The notes beneath the pieces are model-generated. The model was given only the letters and a program-made list of their open reading frames with translations. It was not told where the DNA came from and made no database searches. Both the position numbers and the translations under genes were made by a program. From positions 1 through 64,000 of the forward strand of contig MU839220.1 in assembly GCA_030685235.1 (NCBI GenBank): DNA of 64,000 nucleotides, read 5' to 3'. This document shows, one piece after another, positions 62,698 through 64,000 of the stretch. This DNA is from Copromyces sp. CBS 386.78 (taxonomy: Eukaryota > Ascomycota > Sordariomycetes > Sordariales > Sordariaceae). How positions within the stretch are numbered: the stretch's first letter is position 1; every line of letters begins with the position of its first letter.

Positions 62698-64000
62698 ATG
62701 CATAATTCAGCTACTGAGAAGACATCAAACGTGGGTCGGGATCTCGACACAGACAACGCTCTGTTTCACGACGTTGAGTCCAACCCCGGCCATGGGAAGC
62801 AAGAACTCGGGACGGCACAACGCCCACGGCGCCGCCACTCCGGCATATTTGGCTGGTTGCCTAGCCTTGATATTGACTTCCTTTCCCGGAAGCCGAGGCA
62901 TTATGTCTCTCATTCAATACGCCCCCTTTTTCTCCGCTCGGCATTCTTTCTTCTCCCGAGCTTTCTTCAGTCTCGTATACAGGGACGCACCCCCTTTGGT
63001 CCAAAACCACAGGGAAATCAGAAGAAAGGGGGCCAGGGAGGCGAGAAACCTCGACTTCTGAGTCCAACGGCGTACCTGGATGGCATGCGCGGCATCGCCG
63101 CTTTCTCTGTTTTTCTCTGCCATTACTCCTATACATGTTTCGTCATCGCCGAAGGCTGGGGCTCAGGGGGAAGCAACTACTACTTCCTCAAGCTCCCCTT
63201 CATCCGGCTCTTTTGCTCAGGGCCGCCCATGGTCTGTATCTTTTTCGTCATCTCTGGATATGCTTTGTCCTTGAAACCACTTAAACTTATTCACTCTATT
63301 TCTTCTTCACGATCGTCATCTGCCATTACTTCAGCAGCACGTACTAAAAAGCACGAACATAACAACTACTCCAAACTCCTCGAAACCCTCTCCTCCCTCG
63401 TCTTCCGGCGCGGCCTTCGCCTCTTTCTCCCACCCGCCATCTCAACCTTCCTCATTGTCCTTCTCCTCCGACTCGGAGTCTACGAATGGAACCGCTCATT
63501 TGCGTCCGACGCAGAATTCCTGAGAAACGTCCAGGAGATTCACTACACTCGATTTGATTCTGCCACGGAGCAATTCGTCGACTGGGGATATGCGGTGCTT
63601 AACTTTGTGCACATGTGGGATTGGGATGCGTTTGCGGGGTCGACGGGGATTGACGTCCATTTGTGGACGATCCCCGTGGAATTTCGAGCTTCGATGGTAT
63701 TGTTTTTGACAATCCTGGGGACGGCGAGGTTGAGAGGGGGCGTGAGGATGGGAGTGGTGCTCGGGTGGTGTGTGTTTGCTTTTTTGTGGGAGAGGTGGGA
63801 GATGTGTCTGTTTTGGATGGGGATGGTGTTGGCCGAGGGGGATGTGGCTAGGGAGATGGCTGTAAAAAGGGAGGAGAGAAGGAGAAAGGGAGAGCTTCCG
63901 GAGAGCAGTGGAGGAGGAATATTGCCAGTTGTCGAGCCCGTGGCGTTGGCGAGGACGGGAGACGTTAGACGTCATCCCCAGCCACGCCAAGGGGCAATGG
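62698..64000 (+). CDS. acyltransferase-3 family membrane protein (3' end outside window)
   Basis: One open frame runs from the ATG at 62698 to the window edge (434+ residues) with no stop, so the gene is incomplete at its 3' end. The N-terminal ~120 residues are hydrophilic with basic stretches. The acyltransferase-3 domain begins at LSPTAYLDGMRGIAAFSVFL (about residue 121) with the family's conserved RG and a following HY pair, then PPMVCIFFVISGYALSLKP. Hydrophobic helices follow (for example FLIVLLLRLGVY and SMVLFLTILG), separated by loops, with the HLWTIPVEFRAS segment typical of fungal members. Such proteins are polytopic transferases that move acyl groups to sugars or other small molecules; the substrate is unknown. 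Introns may occur near the window edge, because the last ~40 residues are low-complexity. Confidence 0.85.
   Translation, partial: MHNSATEKTSNVGRDLDTDNALFHDVESNPGHGKQELGTAQRPRRRHSGIFGWLPSLDIDFLSRKPRHYVSHSIRPLFLRSAFFLLPSFLQSRIQGRTPFGPKPQGNQKKGGQGGEKPRLLSPTAYLDGMRGIAAFSVFLCHYSYTCFVIAEGWGSGGSNYYFLKLPFIRLFCSGPPMVCIFFVISGYALSLKPLKLIHSISSSRSSSAITSAARTKKHEHNNYSKLLETLSSLVFRRGLRLFLPPAISTFLIVLLLRLGVYEWNRSFASDAEFLRNVQEIHYTRFDSATEQFVDWGYAVLNFVHMWDWDAFAGSTGIDVHLWTIPVEFRASMVLFLTILGTARLRGGVRMGVVLGWCVFAFLWERWEMCLFWMGMVLAEGDVAREMAVKREERRRKGELPESSGGGILPVVEPVALARTGDVRRHPQPRQGAM

Overview
The window is nuclear DNA of a filamentous ascomycete, most likely a Neurospora or close Sordariaceae relative. Three things point there: short introns (about 50-120 nt) with GTRNGT donors and CTRAC-like branch sites; single-copy genes typical of Sordariales; and blocks of extremely AT-rich DNA whose repeat copies differ by transitions, the signature of repeat-induced point mutation (RIP).

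Layout. 1-3180 is an AT-rich RIP relic. 3181-7829 has normal base composition and no convincing gene. 7830-20657 is a gene cluster: CocE/NonD-type hydrolase, a small DUF2462 protein, epsilon-COP, a C2/EF-hand phosphatidylserine decarboxylase and a probable Fta4 kinetochore protein, plus a small Tc1/mariner-like MITE (14121-14394). 20879-36929 is a RIP-mutated Ty3/Gypsy element with 159-bp LTRs and a 5-bp target duplication. Nested in its gag region is a second Gypsy element (22956-30418; 235-bp LTRs, its own 5-bp duplication). The outer element also holds an unmutated, hairpin-rich GC island of about 330 bp. 36978-37418 is an internally deleted hAT element with an 8-bp target duplication, close to the next gene.

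37792-43468 carries three conserved genes: a mitochondrial PPR-like protein that fits complex I assembly factor CIA84, mitochondrial ribosomal protein S18, and IMP3 of the U3 snoRNP. 44324-49111 is one large gene for a 12-helix MFS-like membrane protein with a very long hydrophilic N-terminus; it is interrupted by two in-frame TAG codons. 49669-55492 has a Cys-X5-Arg phosphatase, a small basic fungal protein and a large disordered protein. 58063-59349 is delta-aminolevulinate dehydratase. The window ends inside an acyltransferase-3 family gene (62698 onward).

Most genes are unrelated housekeeping genes rather than a pathway cluster. The noteworthy content is the mobile DNA: two nested retroelements, a hAT derivative, a MITE and the hairpin island can each be delimited to the base or nearly so, which allows insertion order and RIP history to be read. 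All identifications rest on reading the sequence; no database search was run.
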